NCBI GenBank assembly: GCA_964589175.1
Contig: CAZPRY010000027.1
Location: 1-57,025 of the forward strand
Direction of reading: 5' to 3'
Origin: CAZPRY01 sp964589175
GTDB lineage: Bacteria > Fidelibacterota > UBA2242
DNA: 57,025 nucleotides
Position 1 is the first letter of the stretch. Every line of letters begins with the position of its first letter. Both the position numbers and the translations under genes were made by a program. This document shows, one piece after another, positions 18,909-26,977 of this stretch. The notes under the pieces were generated by a model. The model saw only the letters and a program-made list of their open reading frames with translations. It was not told the DNA's origin and made no database searches.

Positions 18909-19130
18909 TTATTTTTTAGAATCATCCTTTGATTCTTCAATCTCCCTGAATTTGGCATCTTCAATCTGGCTTTCATCAATCTTAATCGACGAATCGGGTT
19001 TGGGACTTGTGCCCCTGATGTCGGCATTCGGCTGCATCTTCAAAAAATAGGGCCGGATAATCCGCCACAGTAATCGCAGTAGAACAATAATCAGAATGAT
19101 CTGAAACAGGGCATTCAGAGTTCTCATCAC
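18909..19130 (-). CDS. small membrane protein of unknown function
   Basis: A 73-aa protein with one N-terminal TM helix (LFQIILIIVLLRLLWRII) and a charged, Lys/Asp/Glu/Ser-rich tail (ending SKDDSKK). Its start overlaps the deoxynucleoside kinase stop by 4 bp (ATGA), which supports real translation in the folB-folK-dNK operon. It resembles the small DUF4834-like proteins of Bacteroidota, but that match is only by impression. Confidence 0.65.
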   Translation of the reverse strand: MMRTLNALFQIILIIVLLRLLWRIIRPYFLKMQPNADIRGTSPKPDSSIKIDESQIEDAKFREIEESKDDSKK

Positions 19131-19771
19131 TTGGCTTTCCTGACAGGGTTATAGTAGCGTGTTCCTGAGACCGGCTGGCGGATGACCCGCAACAGTTCCT
19201 CCAGGTCTTCTTCATTATGCACAAAGTCAATTTCGTTGGTGTTAATGATGATCAAGGGCGTTTCTTTATAGCGGAAAAAGTATTCATTGTAAATTTGTCC
19301 AAGGGATTCGATATACTCGCGCGAGATTTCCTTTTCGTAAACGCGCCCACGCTTTTTGATATTTTCCATCAGTCTATCGGTGCTCGCCTGCAGGAAAATG
19401 ACCAGATCCGGTTGCGGAACTTCCTTCTCCAGTAATCTTGCGATCAAATTATAAAGCACCAGTTCTTTATCATTCAGGTTCAGGTGCGCGAAGAGTTTGT
19501 CCTTCGCGAACATATAATCGCTGACCAGCAGGTTATGAAACAAATCGATCTGCTTCAGGTCAATTTGTTGACGGTAACGGCTGAGCAGGAAGTAGAGCTG
19601 GGTTTGAAAAGCATAGCGTTCGGGATCATGATAGAAATCTTCGAGAAAGGGATTCTCTTCGAATTTTTCCAGGACAAATTTGGCCGACAGGCGTTCGGAT
19701 AGAATCCTGGCAAAGCTGGTTTTTCCTACTCCAATTACACCCTCGATGGCAATGTAGTACAGGTTTTTCAT
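19127..19771 (-). CDS. deoxynucleoside kinase
   Basis: A 214-aa dNK-family kinase (deoxyadenosine/deoxyguanosine kinase type) that phosphorylates deoxynucleosides in nucleotide salvage. The P-loop is IEGVIGVGKTS at residues 9-19; the conserved lid and ERS/DRF-type region gives FLQASTDRLMENIKKRGRVYE, where the arginines bind phosphates. The start overlaps the folK stop by 4 bp. The folK-dNK fusion of operons is frequent in Bacteroidota-like genomes. Confidence 0.92.
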   Translation of the reverse strand: MKNLYYIAIEGVIGVGKTSFARILSERLSAKFVLEKFEENPFLEDFYHDPERYAFQTQLYFLLSRYRQQIDLKQIDLFHNLLVSDYMFAKDKLFAHLNLNDKELVLYNLIARLLEKEVPQPDLVIFLQASTDRLMENIKKRGRVYEKEISREYIESLGQIYNEYFFRYKETPLIIINTNEIDFVHNEEDLEELLRVIRQPVSGTRYYNPVRKAK

Positions 19772-20280
19772 AAAATTTTCTGTTCCTCATCAAGTTTCAT
19801 TACATCGTCGGTATCCCGGCATTCTCCCAACAGTTCGCCGATGGCCTTGCCGTAACGCGGACATCTATATTCATGTGCAATCTCAGACAAAGGTTCCAGA
19901 ACGAATCTTCGTTCATGCATTAACATATGCGGTACCTTCAAATCTTGAATATCGATAATCTCCTCACCGAAAGCAAGAATATCGATATCGATTTCCCGGG
20001 GACTGAAACGCGGTGCCTCCAGGTTCCGTCCCAATTTTTTCTCGATTTCCTTACACAATTTCAACAGCCGGATGGGCGATAAATCCGTCTCTACTTTTAT
20101 AACCTGATTCAGAAAATAGGGTTGATCGGTCCTGTACTTGGGGGCTGTCTCATAGATCGTGGATTGCTGCATCACCTCCACCTGTGCAGAGGCGGTCAAG
20201 GCCATTATGGCTCTTTCCAGATAATCCTTACGATTATTCAGGTTCGATCCGAGGGCCAGAAAAACATTATTGAATTTCAA
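19768..20280 (-). CDS. folK: 2-amino-4-hydroxy-6-hydroxymethyldihydropteridine pyrophosphokinase
   Basis: HPPK transfers pyrophosphate from ATP to 6-hydroxymethyl-dihydropterin in folate synthesis. The 170-aa product starts with FLALGSNLNNRKDYL (family LGSNLG-like motif) and contains PRFSPREIDIDILAF, the PROSITE-type signature with the Mg-binding Asp-x-Asp. It overlaps folB upstream and dNK downstream by 4 bp each. Confidence 0.96.
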   Translation of the reverse strand: MKFNNVFLALGSNLNNRKDYLERAIMALTASAQVEVMQQSTIYETAPKYRTDQPYFLNQVIKVETDLSPIRLLKLCKEIEKKLGRNLEAPRFSPREIDIDILAFGEEIIDIQDLKVPHMLMHERRFVLEPLSEIAHEYRCPRYGKAIGELLGECRDTDDVMKLDEEQKIL

Positions 20281-20654
20281 AGCAATTCTTCCATCTCTTC
20301 ACGGGTCCGGGCCAGTTCCACTTCGACCGTGTCCAATACTCCTTTGATCGGCGCACTCGGTTTGCGGATACGCACCAAGACCGCATCGACCGGAAACTGG
20401 TCGAAGATTTTGCGCAGAATCCTGCCCGCCAGGGTCTCGATCAGATAACAGCGTGATTGGGTCACGACATTGTGAACGAGATGGTACACCTCTTCATAAC
20501 TGATCGTATCGCCTAGATGGTCCGTATGGATTGCGGCCGACATGTCGAAATTCAACTCCACATCCACTTCGAAGCGGCCGCCCAGGTCCTTTTCCTGCTC
20601 GGCGACTCCGTGGTAGCCGTAGAAAACCATATTTTTTAATTTTACTTTACCCAT
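20277..20654 (-). CDS. folB: dihydroneopterin aldolase
   Basis: FolB cleaves 7,8-dihydroneopterin to 6-hydroxymethyl-dihydropterin and glycolaldehyde, the step before FolK. The 125-aa length is normal. Visible family features are NMVFYGYHGVAEQEKDLG at the N-terminus with the catalytic region, SYEEVYHLVHNVV, and LIETLAGRI. It is the first gene of the folB-folK-dNK-small protein operon. Confidence 0.95.
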   Translation of the reverse strand: MGKVKLKNMVFYGYHGVAEQEKDLGGRFEVDVELNFDMSAAIHTDHLGDTISYEEVYHLVHNVVTQSRCYLIETLAGRILRKIFDQFPVDAVLVRIRKPSAPIKGVLDTVEVELARTREEMEELL

Positions 20655-20947
20655 CAGGGATAATTCATTTTAACAAGACAAAATTTATCGATGCAACCCT
20701 AGATAGTCAAGCAAGGGAATGACGGTCTTCGATTTTTCGGAACCCCGCCTGCCATTTCTTCTGGAAATATTTGCAGAGTAGAGTGTCATTGTAGCCGGAT
20801 TCCGTCAGATCGTCCACGGCGCCGTGTCAGTGTTGCAAGTCGCTCTGCCATCCGCGCCGCAACGCAGTTCCGGCATGGTCATTGTCCCTGTAAAGGACGG
20901 TTGTTTGAAAATGAGAAAAACAAAAATAATAAAAGGAGCTAAGCATC
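20655..20947. other. intergenic region upstream of the hsp20 pair
   Basis: About 290 bp between the divergent folB and hsp20 genes. No CIRCE element (TTAGCACTC inverted repeat) and no convincing heat-shock promoter is visible. The only clear signal is the AAGGAG ribosome binding site just before the first hsp20 gene. Confidence 0.5.
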
Positions 20948-21394
20948 ATGACGATTACAAGATGGATTCCCAGACATCCTTCGATTGAGTTCGATGAGGA
21001 CCTGAACCGGCTTTGGAGTCAGTTTCACCATGATTCCCGGGAGGATGTCTCTCAGGTGAATTTTCTGCCGCCTGTCGATATCGAGGAGCAGGAAAAGGTC
21101 TACCACGTGGCCATCGAACTTCCGGGCGTGAAGAAGTCGGACGTTAAAGTCAACATTGAGGACAATGTCCTGACGATCTCCGGTGAAAAAAATTCTTCCG
21201 AAAAGGTGAAGGACGAAAATTATCATCGTGTCGAAAGATCGTACGGGAAATTTCGCAGATGTTTCCGCCTGCCGGAACTGGTCGATAAGAACAAGATTGC
21301 CGCCGAATTCAAAGATGGTATTCTGAATATCGATATTCCGAAACTGGAAGAAGCTCTGCCCAAAGAGATCGAAATTAAATCAATTAAAAATTGA
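20948..21394 (+). CDS. Hsp20-family small heat-shock protein (copy 1)
   Basis: A 148-aa alpha-crystallin-type holdase that binds unfolding proteins without ATP. The N-terminal arm starts MTITRWIPRHPSIEFDED; the alpha-crystallin domain (about 40-130) contains YHVAIELPGVKKSDVKVNIEDN and ends GILNIDIPKL; the C-terminal tail has an I-x-I anchor (PKEIEIK). AAGGAGC lies 10 nt upstream of the ATG. A second hsp20 gene follows after 22 bp, so they form a bicistronic unit. Confidence 0.95.
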   Translation: MTITRWIPRHPSIEFDEDLNRLWSQFHHDSREDVSQVNFLPPVDIEEQEKVYHVAIELPGVKKSDVKVNIEDNVLTISGEKNSSEKVKDENYHRVERSYGKFRRCFRLPELVDKNKIAAEFKDGILNIDIPKLEEALPKEIEIKSIKN

Positions 21395-21416
21395 ATCGAA
21401 GAAAGGAGAATGCGTT

Positions 21417-21860
21417 ATGTCATTAATCAGATGGACCCCGAACAACACACTCGCTAATTTCCACCGTGAATTCGACCAGCTTTTTGACACTTTCTTCGCT
21501 TCCGGCCGGGGGGAGGAGACTTCATTGTCATCCTTCGTCCCGACGGTCGACATCGAAGAAAAAGACAAAGAGTTTTCCGTGATTGTTGAATTACCCGGCC
21601 TTCGGAAAGAAGACATCAGTATCAACATCAAGGATAAAATGCTCAGCATTTCCGGCGAGAAGAAACAGGAAAAGACCGAAAAGAGCGCCAACTATCTCCG
21701 CTCCGAACGAGTATTCGGAAAATTCCAGCGCAGTTTTCGGTTAATGGATTATGCCGACGAAGCCAACATCAGCGCCGAATTCAGCGACGGTGTTTTATCG
21801 GTCTCGATCCCGAAACTGAAAGAATCGATCGCTAAACAGTTGGAAATTAAAGTAAAGTGA
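21417..21860 (+). CDS. Hsp20-family small heat-shock protein (copy 2)
   Basis: A 147-aa paralogue of the gene just upstream, with the same layout: MSLIRWTPNNTLANFHREFD arm, an alpha-crystallin domain with FSVIVELPGLRKEDISINIKD, GVLSVSIPKL, and tail QLEIKVK. The two share an N-terminal I-[TR]RW-x-P start and tail, so they arose by tandem duplication and have diverged. AAAGGAG precedes the ATG. A strong terminator follows 22 bp after the stop. Confidence 0.95.
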   Translation: MSLIRWTPNNTLANFHREFDQLFDTFFASGRGEETSLSSFVPTVDIEEKDKEFSVIVELPGLRKEDISINIKDKMLSISGEKKQEKTEKSANYLRSERVFGKFQRSFRLMDYADEANISAEFSDGVLSVSIPKLKESIAKQLEIKVK

Positions 21861-21882
21861 TTGTGTGATCGTGCAGAATAGG

Positions 21883-21912
21883 AAAGCCGGCGTTCGCGCC
21901 GGCTTTTTTTTT
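21883..21912 (+). terminator. rho-independent terminator of the hsp20 operon
   Basis: A GC-rich 7-bp stem GCCGGCG/CGCCGGC capped by a TTCG tetraloop, extended by A-T pairs and followed by nine T residues. It ends the hsp20 pair and touches the end of the convergent MauE/DoxX gene. Confidence 0.95.
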
Positions 21913-22360
21913 ATTTCGGTTGCAGCCGTAATTGCGCACGCAATTGATGGATCATCAGATACACGCCGCCAATCAGCATAAGCGCATCTTCCAGCACGCG
22001 TTTCCAGGATACCAGCGAACCTTCCGGATCGAGCGAAAAACAACCACATTCGATATTCAATCCGCGGGCGATGGCGCTTATAATCAGAACGATGAAGAAC
22101 AGGGTCATGCCGCTCAATACCAGGGCCGCAGCCTCAACCCAAACTCCGATCAGCAATGCCATTCCGACCAGGATTTCAATCCAGGGCACGATGATGGCCA
22201 CAAGGTTGAGCAATTCCACCGGCATAACGCGATAGTTATAGATCACGACCGCAAATTTCGACGGCTCGAAAATCTTGTGAATTGCCGCAAACAGGAAAAG
22301 AAATCCGAGTACGACTCGAATAGTATGATAAAGACCTTCTGAGAATATTTCTTTTTTCAT
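21911..22360 (-). CDS. MauE/DoxX-family redox-associated membrane protein
   Basis: A 149-aa protein with four hydrophobic helices. It has the DoxX/MauE layout: LGFLFLFAAIHKIFEPSKFA after the first helix, then PWIEILVGMALLIG, and a conserved ECGCFS with two cysteines in a loop before the last helix. MauE-like proteins are linked to periplasmic disulfide or quinone redox. It overlaps the upstream rhodanese gene by 4 bp, a pairing that fits sulfur or thiol chemistry in the envelope. Confidence 0.88.
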   Translation of the reverse strand: MKKEIFSEGLYHTIRVVLGFLFLFAAIHKIFEPSKFAVVIYNYRVMPVELLNLVAIIVPWIEILVGMALLIGVWVEAAALVLSGMTLFFIVLIISAIARGLNIECGCFSLDPEGSLVSWKRVLEDALMLIGGVYLMIHQLRAQLRLQPK

Positions 22361-22917
22361 GGCCGGTCACCTCTGATTATCGGATAATTGGCGGCTTCCC
22401 ATTCCTGCCAGCCACCCAGGAAATAATAGACATCGTAATAGCCGATCTCCTCCAGGAAGAGCGCAAGATCGATACTCTGCGAACACACTTCGCCGTCACA
22501 GTAGGTCACGATTTTTTGGGTATAATCCAGATTCAGCACAGCGAATTCGTCCAATTCCTGTTCCTCGATGGAAAAGGACAAAGCCCCCGAAATATGGCCC
22601 TCCCGGTATTTTTCGGCGGAGCGTGTGTCGATAAAAATGGCCCCGCCGGCCTGAAACAGCTTTATAGCGTCCTGCAGCGATATTTCCGCGATCGGGTGGG
22701 ATTCAGGCGCTTCCACGGCCGATGCATCCCGTCCGGAAGCCGCCGCTTCCGCCAGAAGCGGAATTTTAACATCCTCTCCCTTCACAACTACGGTTCGGTA
22801 GCGGGTCAGCAGGGATAGGCCATGCGGTGATATGCGGTTGAAAAGCAAGGCTACAACGACGCACACCATCATGAAAAGAAACGACCGTACGAGCAGATGG
22901 ATCAGCACTTTTTTCAT
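22357..22917 (-). CDS. membrane-anchored rhodanese-domain protein
   Basis: A 186-aa protein with an N-terminal membrane anchor (about residues 8-27) and a C-terminal rhodanese domain (about 78-183). The active-site loop is YCDGEVCS with the catalytic Cys140; IDTRSAEKYREGHISGA is the conserved DxR...GHIxGA stretch. Rhodaneses carry sulfur as a persulfide. The stop overlaps the start of the MauE/DoxX gene. The topology suggests a periplasmic domain. Confidence 0.9.
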   Translation of the reverse strand: MKKVLIHLLVRSFLFMMVCVVVALLFNRISPHGLSLLTRYRTVVVKGEDVKIPLLAEAAASGRDASAVEAPESHPIAEISLQDAIKLFQAGGAIFIDTRSAEKYREGHISGALSFSIEEQELDEFAVLNLDYTQKIVTYCDGEVCSQSIDLALFLEEIGYYDVYYFLGGWQEWEAANYPIIRGDRP

Positions 22918-23021
22918 TATCTCACCATTTTATTTCGGATCATGGACGAACATTTCGGTAAATCATTTGATTTTCTAGCCAAAGCATATAAATTTCTGGC
23001 GGGATTTTCAACTTTTTTATT

Positions 23022-24521
23022 ATGAACCGAAGCACTTATTTTACAAAATCATTCCTGATATTCATTATAATCTGGCCAATCACGGTGCTATCGAGCATCA
23101 TCGATTCTGATGTTGCTCAACTTAGCCCCGCCCAGAAAGCCTGGCTGCTCAACCGGCGCGACGCGGCCTTGAAATTATATACCGTAGCGGTCGATTCATC
23201 CAACACCAAAGAGATCGAAAGTTATAACGTCGCCTACCTCTATTTTCTGAAAGCGGATTTCGACAAAGCCGGAGAGTACGTTTTGCTGGCGCTGAAACAG
23301 AACCCCGAATACGGACCGGCCCTGCTCCTAAAGGGCCTGCTCGCATATCGGCAAGGGAATCAGCGGGAAGCCCGACAGTACCTGGAATTGGCGGTGAAAT
23401 ATCATGCTATGCCGGAGATTCCGGCTTTTTACTTTGGAAAATGCCTTTTCGAGAACGGTGAATTCAAGGAGGCGCTCGAACTATTCAAAAAAGCAGTCAA
23501 TAAGAACAAACTCTTTACGTATCCCTATGCCTACATCGGCCGGATTTACCGCATCCGGGGCGAATACGAATCGGCCTTGAAATACCTGGAAAAAGGACTG
23601 ATATATTCCTACGACGCCGATATTCTGCTGGGACTGATCGACATCTGTACACAGCTGGAGCGCGTTCAGGAAAGGGACGAGTACAGCCGGATTTTCGCCT
23701 ACCTCTTTCCGCAGCATCCGGACGCTGAAGAGATTATCGCCGATTTGAATCGGAAAGGTATCGATTATTCATCGGCCGGGCTTTTCAGCCAGCCACCGCC
23801 GGTCGATGCCTCCGACCGCTTCTTCGAAGTCGGAGAGGATCTGCTCTACAGCGTCTATTGGGGGCCCTTGCGCATTGGCGAACTGCATGCCGTCGTCGAG
23901 GACCGGCTCAGTTTCAACGGCGTGGACGCCTACCGCACCCTGTTCAGCCTGGATTCCAATCCGACCCTGGGTTTCGTGGCGAGCCTGCACAGCGATTACA
24001 CCTCGATTATCGGCTGTGAAACCAAGCAGGTGCTTCAACATTTTATCCACGCCCGTGAAAACGACATTATTCATGAAAAGGTCTACGACTTCGACCGGGA
24101 GGCCGGCATGTTCTACTGCCGTGTGATCCGCGAAGACGGACATATTGAAGCTTTCGAAAAGCCCCTGCCGAAATACGGAGTCGACGGCACTTCGATCCTG
24201 TTTTATGCCCGCCAGATGGTTAAAAAACAGCTGAGCGAAAATCTTCTGACCGTCATCGATGAGGGCTTCGCCGTCTCTGAAATCATCGTGAATCCGGGCA
24301 AAGAACCGATTATCTGCGCCGGCAAAGAGGAAAACACCGTCCTGGTTACCGGCCGGAATCATTACAAAGGAATCGTCGGTTTTACGGGCGGATTCCGGGG
24401 CTGGTTCCGTGAAGGGCCGAGCTACCTGCCGCTCGAAGCCGACTTCGAGATTTGGGTCGGGCGCATCCGGATCACCCTTGCAACTCCCGAAGAGACTGAG
24501 TTGCACCGCTACTCGCAGTAA
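23022..24521 (+). CDS. TPR and DUF3108 domain protein
   Basis: A 499-aa protein with a signal peptide or anchor (FLIFIIIWPITVLSS), a TPR region (about 45-240: for example ALKQNPEYGPALLLKGLLAY and AIGRIYRIRGEYESALKYLE-type units), and a C-terminal DUF3108 domain (about 265-490) that begins FFEVGEDLLYSVYWGPLRIGE. DUF3108 is a predicted lipocalin-like or beta-barrel periplasmic domain. It is the first gene of the plus-strand run leading into the TRAP transporter genes, 43 bp before tatT. No clear Shine-Dalgarno precedes the ATG. Confidence 0.85.
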   Translation: MNRSTYFTKSFLIFIIIWPITVLSSIIDSDVAQLSPAQKAWLLNRRDAALKLYTVAVDSSNTKEIESYNVAYLYFLKADFDKAGEYVLLALKQNPEYGPALLLKGLLAYRQGNQREARQYLELAVKYHAMPEIPAFYFGKCLFENGEFKEALELFKKAVNKNKLFTYPYAYIGRIYRIRGEYESALKYLEKGLIYSYDADILLGLIDICTQLERVQERDEYSRIFAYLFPQHPDAEEIIADLNRKGIDYSSAGLFSQPPPVDASDRFFEVGEDLLYSVYWGPLRIGELHAVVEDRLSFNGVDAYRTLFSLDSNPTLGFVASLHSDYTSIIGCETKQVLQHFIHARENDIIHEKVYDFDREAGMFYCRVIREDGHIEAFEKPLPKYGVDGTSILFYARQMVKKQLSENLLTVIDEGFAVSEIIVNPGKEPIICAGKEENTVLVTGRNHYKGIVGFTGGFRGWFREGPSYLPLEADFEIWVGRIRITLATPEETELHRYSQ

Positions 24522-24564
24522 TGAGTCTTTCCCGAAAAGAAAAAAAACAGAGGATTGATAGAAT

Positions 24565-25440
24565 ATGCACCGGAATTATAAAACCATGCTTGTCGTCGCC
24601 GGGCTCGGCCTGCTTCTGCAGGGTTGCAGCCTTAACCGCCTGCTGCTGAATTCCGCTTCGGGCTTTTTCGAGGGCGGGCTCTCCGTGCTCTACGAGGAGG
24701 ATGACCTGGATATCGCCGAGAAATTCCTGGCCAATAACCTGAAAATGCTGGAAATGCTGCTCAGCAAAGATCCGCAGAATCAGCGGCTGAATCTGATGGC
24801 CGCCCAGGGTTTCGGCGCTTATGCCATGGCCTTCGTCGAAGACGAATCGCCGCGCCGCGCCGGACGACTTTACCTGCGGGGATTCAAATACGCGCTGAAT
24901 GCACTGCCGCCGAAGTTGCGTTTCGACGCTAAAATCACTCCGGACGATCTGGAGCAAAAGCTCGCCCAAATGCAGGTCAAGCAGGTGCCTGCGCTATTCT
25001 GGATCGGCTACAACTGGGGCCAATACATCCTGCAGCATCTCGAAGATCCGCGCGTGCTGGTGAATCTGGCCAAGGTCGAGTTCATCATGCGCCGGGTGCT
25101 CGAACTGGACGAAAACTATAATTTTGCCGGTGTCCACCTGTTCTACGGCAGCTTTTACGCCGCCCGGCCGCCGATCCTGGGCGGCAACCCGGAGCGCGGG
25201 CGCGAACATTTCGAACGCTGCCTGGCGCTCAACCAGGGACAGTTGATGATGGCCAATGTGTACTTTGCCAAATATTATGCCGTACAGGTACTCGACAAGA
25301 AACTCTTCGACCGGCTGCTGAATGAAGTTCTTGAACTGGACATCGATCGCTACCCGCAATTCCGGCTGATGAATTCCCTGGCAAAACGGAAGGCGGAGCT
25401 GCTCAAGACCAAGGCCGAAATATATTGGGTGGAAGAATAG
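24565..25440 (+). CDS. TRAP transporter TatT component family lipoprotein
   Basis: A 291-aa lipoprotein with lipobox LLLQGC around residues 17-22. It matches the TatT (T component, TPR-like) family known from Treponema pallidum Tp0956, whose trimer associates with the TRAP substrate-binding protein. The conserved core ALLWxG-like stretch reads VPALFWIGYNWGQYI, and there is a strong GVHLFYGSFYAARPPILGG motif. It directly precedes dctP, dctQ and dctM. The role is probably to dock a periplasmic binding protein, perhaps for hydrophobic ligands. Confidence 0.9.
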   Translation: MHRNYKTMLVVAGLGLLLQGCSLNRLLLNSASGFFEGGLSVLYEEDDLDIAEKFLANNLKMLEMLLSKDPQNQRLNLMAAQGFGAYAMAFVEDESPRRAGRLYLRGFKYALNALPPKLRFDAKITPDDLEQKLAQMQVKQVPALFWIGYNWGQYILQHLEDPRVLVNLAKVEFIMRRVLELDENYNFAGVHLFYGSFYAARPPILGGNPERGREHFERCLALNQGQLMMANVYFAKYYAVQVLDKKLFDRLLNEVLELDIDRYPQFRLMNSLAKRKAELLKTKAEIYWVEE

Positions 25441-25503
25441 AACATTTTTGCTATATTAGGTTCGGAAACCGGTTACGGAGTGTAGAACAAAAACAGGATG
25501 CTT

Positions 25504-26511
25504 ATGAAAAAATTTATTCGGCTGCTATCGGTTATTATCATTTTATCGACACTCCTTTTCCCGCAACAAAAATACACTTTGAAAATGGCGACCGTCGCGC
25601 CGGAAGGCTCCAGCTGGATGGCCGAAATGCGCGATTTCGAAAAGGATATCAAAGAGCTGACGAACGGCCGGATTCAGTTCCAGGTCTATCCCAACGCGGT
25701 ACAGGGCAGTGAGGTCGATGTACTGCGCAAGATGCGCCTGGGACAGTTGCATTCCGGTACGTTCACAGGCGTGGGACTCGGTACGATTGTACCCGATGTC
25801 CGTGTCCTGGAAATTCCCTTTTTATTCCGCAATTCAGACGAAATCGACTATGTCTACGGCACCCTGTTCGAGCACTTTCAGAAACGTTTCCTGGAGGAAG
25901 GTTTCTACCTGGCCGGCTGGGCGGAAGTCGGTTTGGTTTACCTCTACACGCATGAGAAAGTCGAATCGCTCCAGGATTTTAACAAGGTGAAAATGTGGCT
26001 CTGGAAAGGCGATCCGCTGGCGCGTACGGCTTTCGAGGTGTGTAAAATTTCATCGATACCGCTCGAGGTTACCGACGTGCACACCTCGCTGCAGACCGGG
26101 CTCATCAACGGTGTCTACGTTTCACCCTACGCCCTGCTGGCGCTGCAGTGGTTTACCAAAGTCAAATACATGCTCGGTTACCCGCTGACCAATTCCATCG
26201 GCGCGGTCCTGATCACCAAGAAGCAGATGGATAAAATGCCCGAGGACCTGCAAAAAATTCTGATGCAGAAAACCAAAGAATACATGCGCAAGATCGTCCT
26301 GAAGAGTCGCGCCGAGAACCTGGAATCGATCGAGGTTTTGAAAGAAGCCGGCATCCAGGTGACACCGGTCCGAGCCGCGACGGCTATCGCCGAAATCGAT
26401 GCTGCCGGAAAGGTCATCCGCGAGAAACTTGTCGGTGAATTGTATTCACGCGAATTGCTGGACGAAATGCTGCGGCTGCTGGAGGAGTACCGCTCCACTC
26501 ATGGTTCATAA
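25504..26511 (+). CDS. dctP: TRAP transporter substrate-binding protein DctP
   Basis: A 335-aa periplasmic solute-binding protein of the TRAP family. After a signal peptide (MKKFIRLLSVIIILSTLLFP) comes KMATVAPEGSSWMAEM, the family start. The carboxylate-binding arginine lies in the conserved region LRKMRLGQLHSGTFTGVG or later VSPYALLALQWFTK; I cannot assign it surely. The start at 25504 is preferred because AGGA lies 5 nt upstream; an ATG two codons earlier is less well placed. It overlaps dctQ by 11 bp. Confidence 0.93.
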   Translation: MKKFIRLLSVIIILSTLLFPQQKYTLKMATVAPEGSSWMAEMRDFEKDIKELTNGRIQFQVYPNAVQGSEVDVLRKMRLGQLHSGTFTGVGLGTIVPDVRVLEIPFLFRNSDEIDYVYGTLFEHFQKRFLEEGFYLAGWAEVGLVYLYTHEKVESLQDFNKVKMWLWKGDPLARTAFEVCKISSIPLEVTDVHTSLQTGLINGVYVSPYALLALQWFTKVKYMLGYPLTNSIGAVLITKKQMDKMPEDLQKILMQKTKEYMRKIVLKSRAENLESIEVLKEAGIQVTPVRAATAIAEIDAAGKVIREKLVGELYSRELLDEMLRLLEEYRSTHGS

Positions 26512-26977
26512 ACTACGCCTCGCCATCGAAAAAATTACCGCCGGGATGGCCGTATTCCTGATGCTGGCGCTCGTGACCCTGTCTTTTTTACAGGTCGTGC
26601 TGCGCAATCTCTTTTCAATGGGTTTCAATATCGTGGAAGAATTCATGCGCAACGGCGTGCTCTGGATCGGGTTTATCGGCGCCATTTTGACCACCCTGCG
26701 CGCCAAACATATTTCCATCGACATTCTGCCGCGCTTTGTCCGCGGGCGCGGTAAGCGAATTTTAAACTGGATATTGTCCGTTTGCGCCTCGCTGATTTGC
26801 CTGTTGATGAGCTACTACGCCTGGCAATTCGTAAAAATGGAAATTGGGACCGGAGCCGTGATCGGCAAAGCCTTTCCGGCCTGGATCGTCGAAGGCATCA
26901 TACCGCTCGGATTCCTAATGTTGGCGATCGTCTTCCCGCTGCGTACCCTGGATGATAAAGGCGAGGATCAGGTCTGA
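26501..26977 (+). CDS. dctQ: TRAP transporter small permease DctQ
   Basis: A 158-aa small membrane subunit with four TM helices. The core reads GFNIVEEFMRNGVLWIGFIGA and RAKHISIDILPRF, matching the DctQ family (W-x-x-F-x-G and the cytosolic loop). The start is the ATG at 26501, inside the end of dctP with GGAGG about 12 nt upstream; a longer frame exists but is dctP in another frame. The stop overlaps dctM by one base (TGATG). Confidence 0.93.
   Translation: MVHKLRLAIEKITAGMAVFLMLALVTLSFLQVVLRNLFSMGFNIVEEFMRNGVLWIGFIGAILTTLRAKHISIDILPRFVRGRGKRILNWILSVCASLICLLMSYYAWQFVKMEIGTGAVIGKAFPAWIVEGIIPLGFLMLAIVFPLRTLDDKGEDQV

Noticed and set aside
20655..20947. CIRCE or sigma-32 control of hsp20
   Set aside because: No TTAGCACTC-type inverted repeat and no acceptable heat-shock promoter was found.
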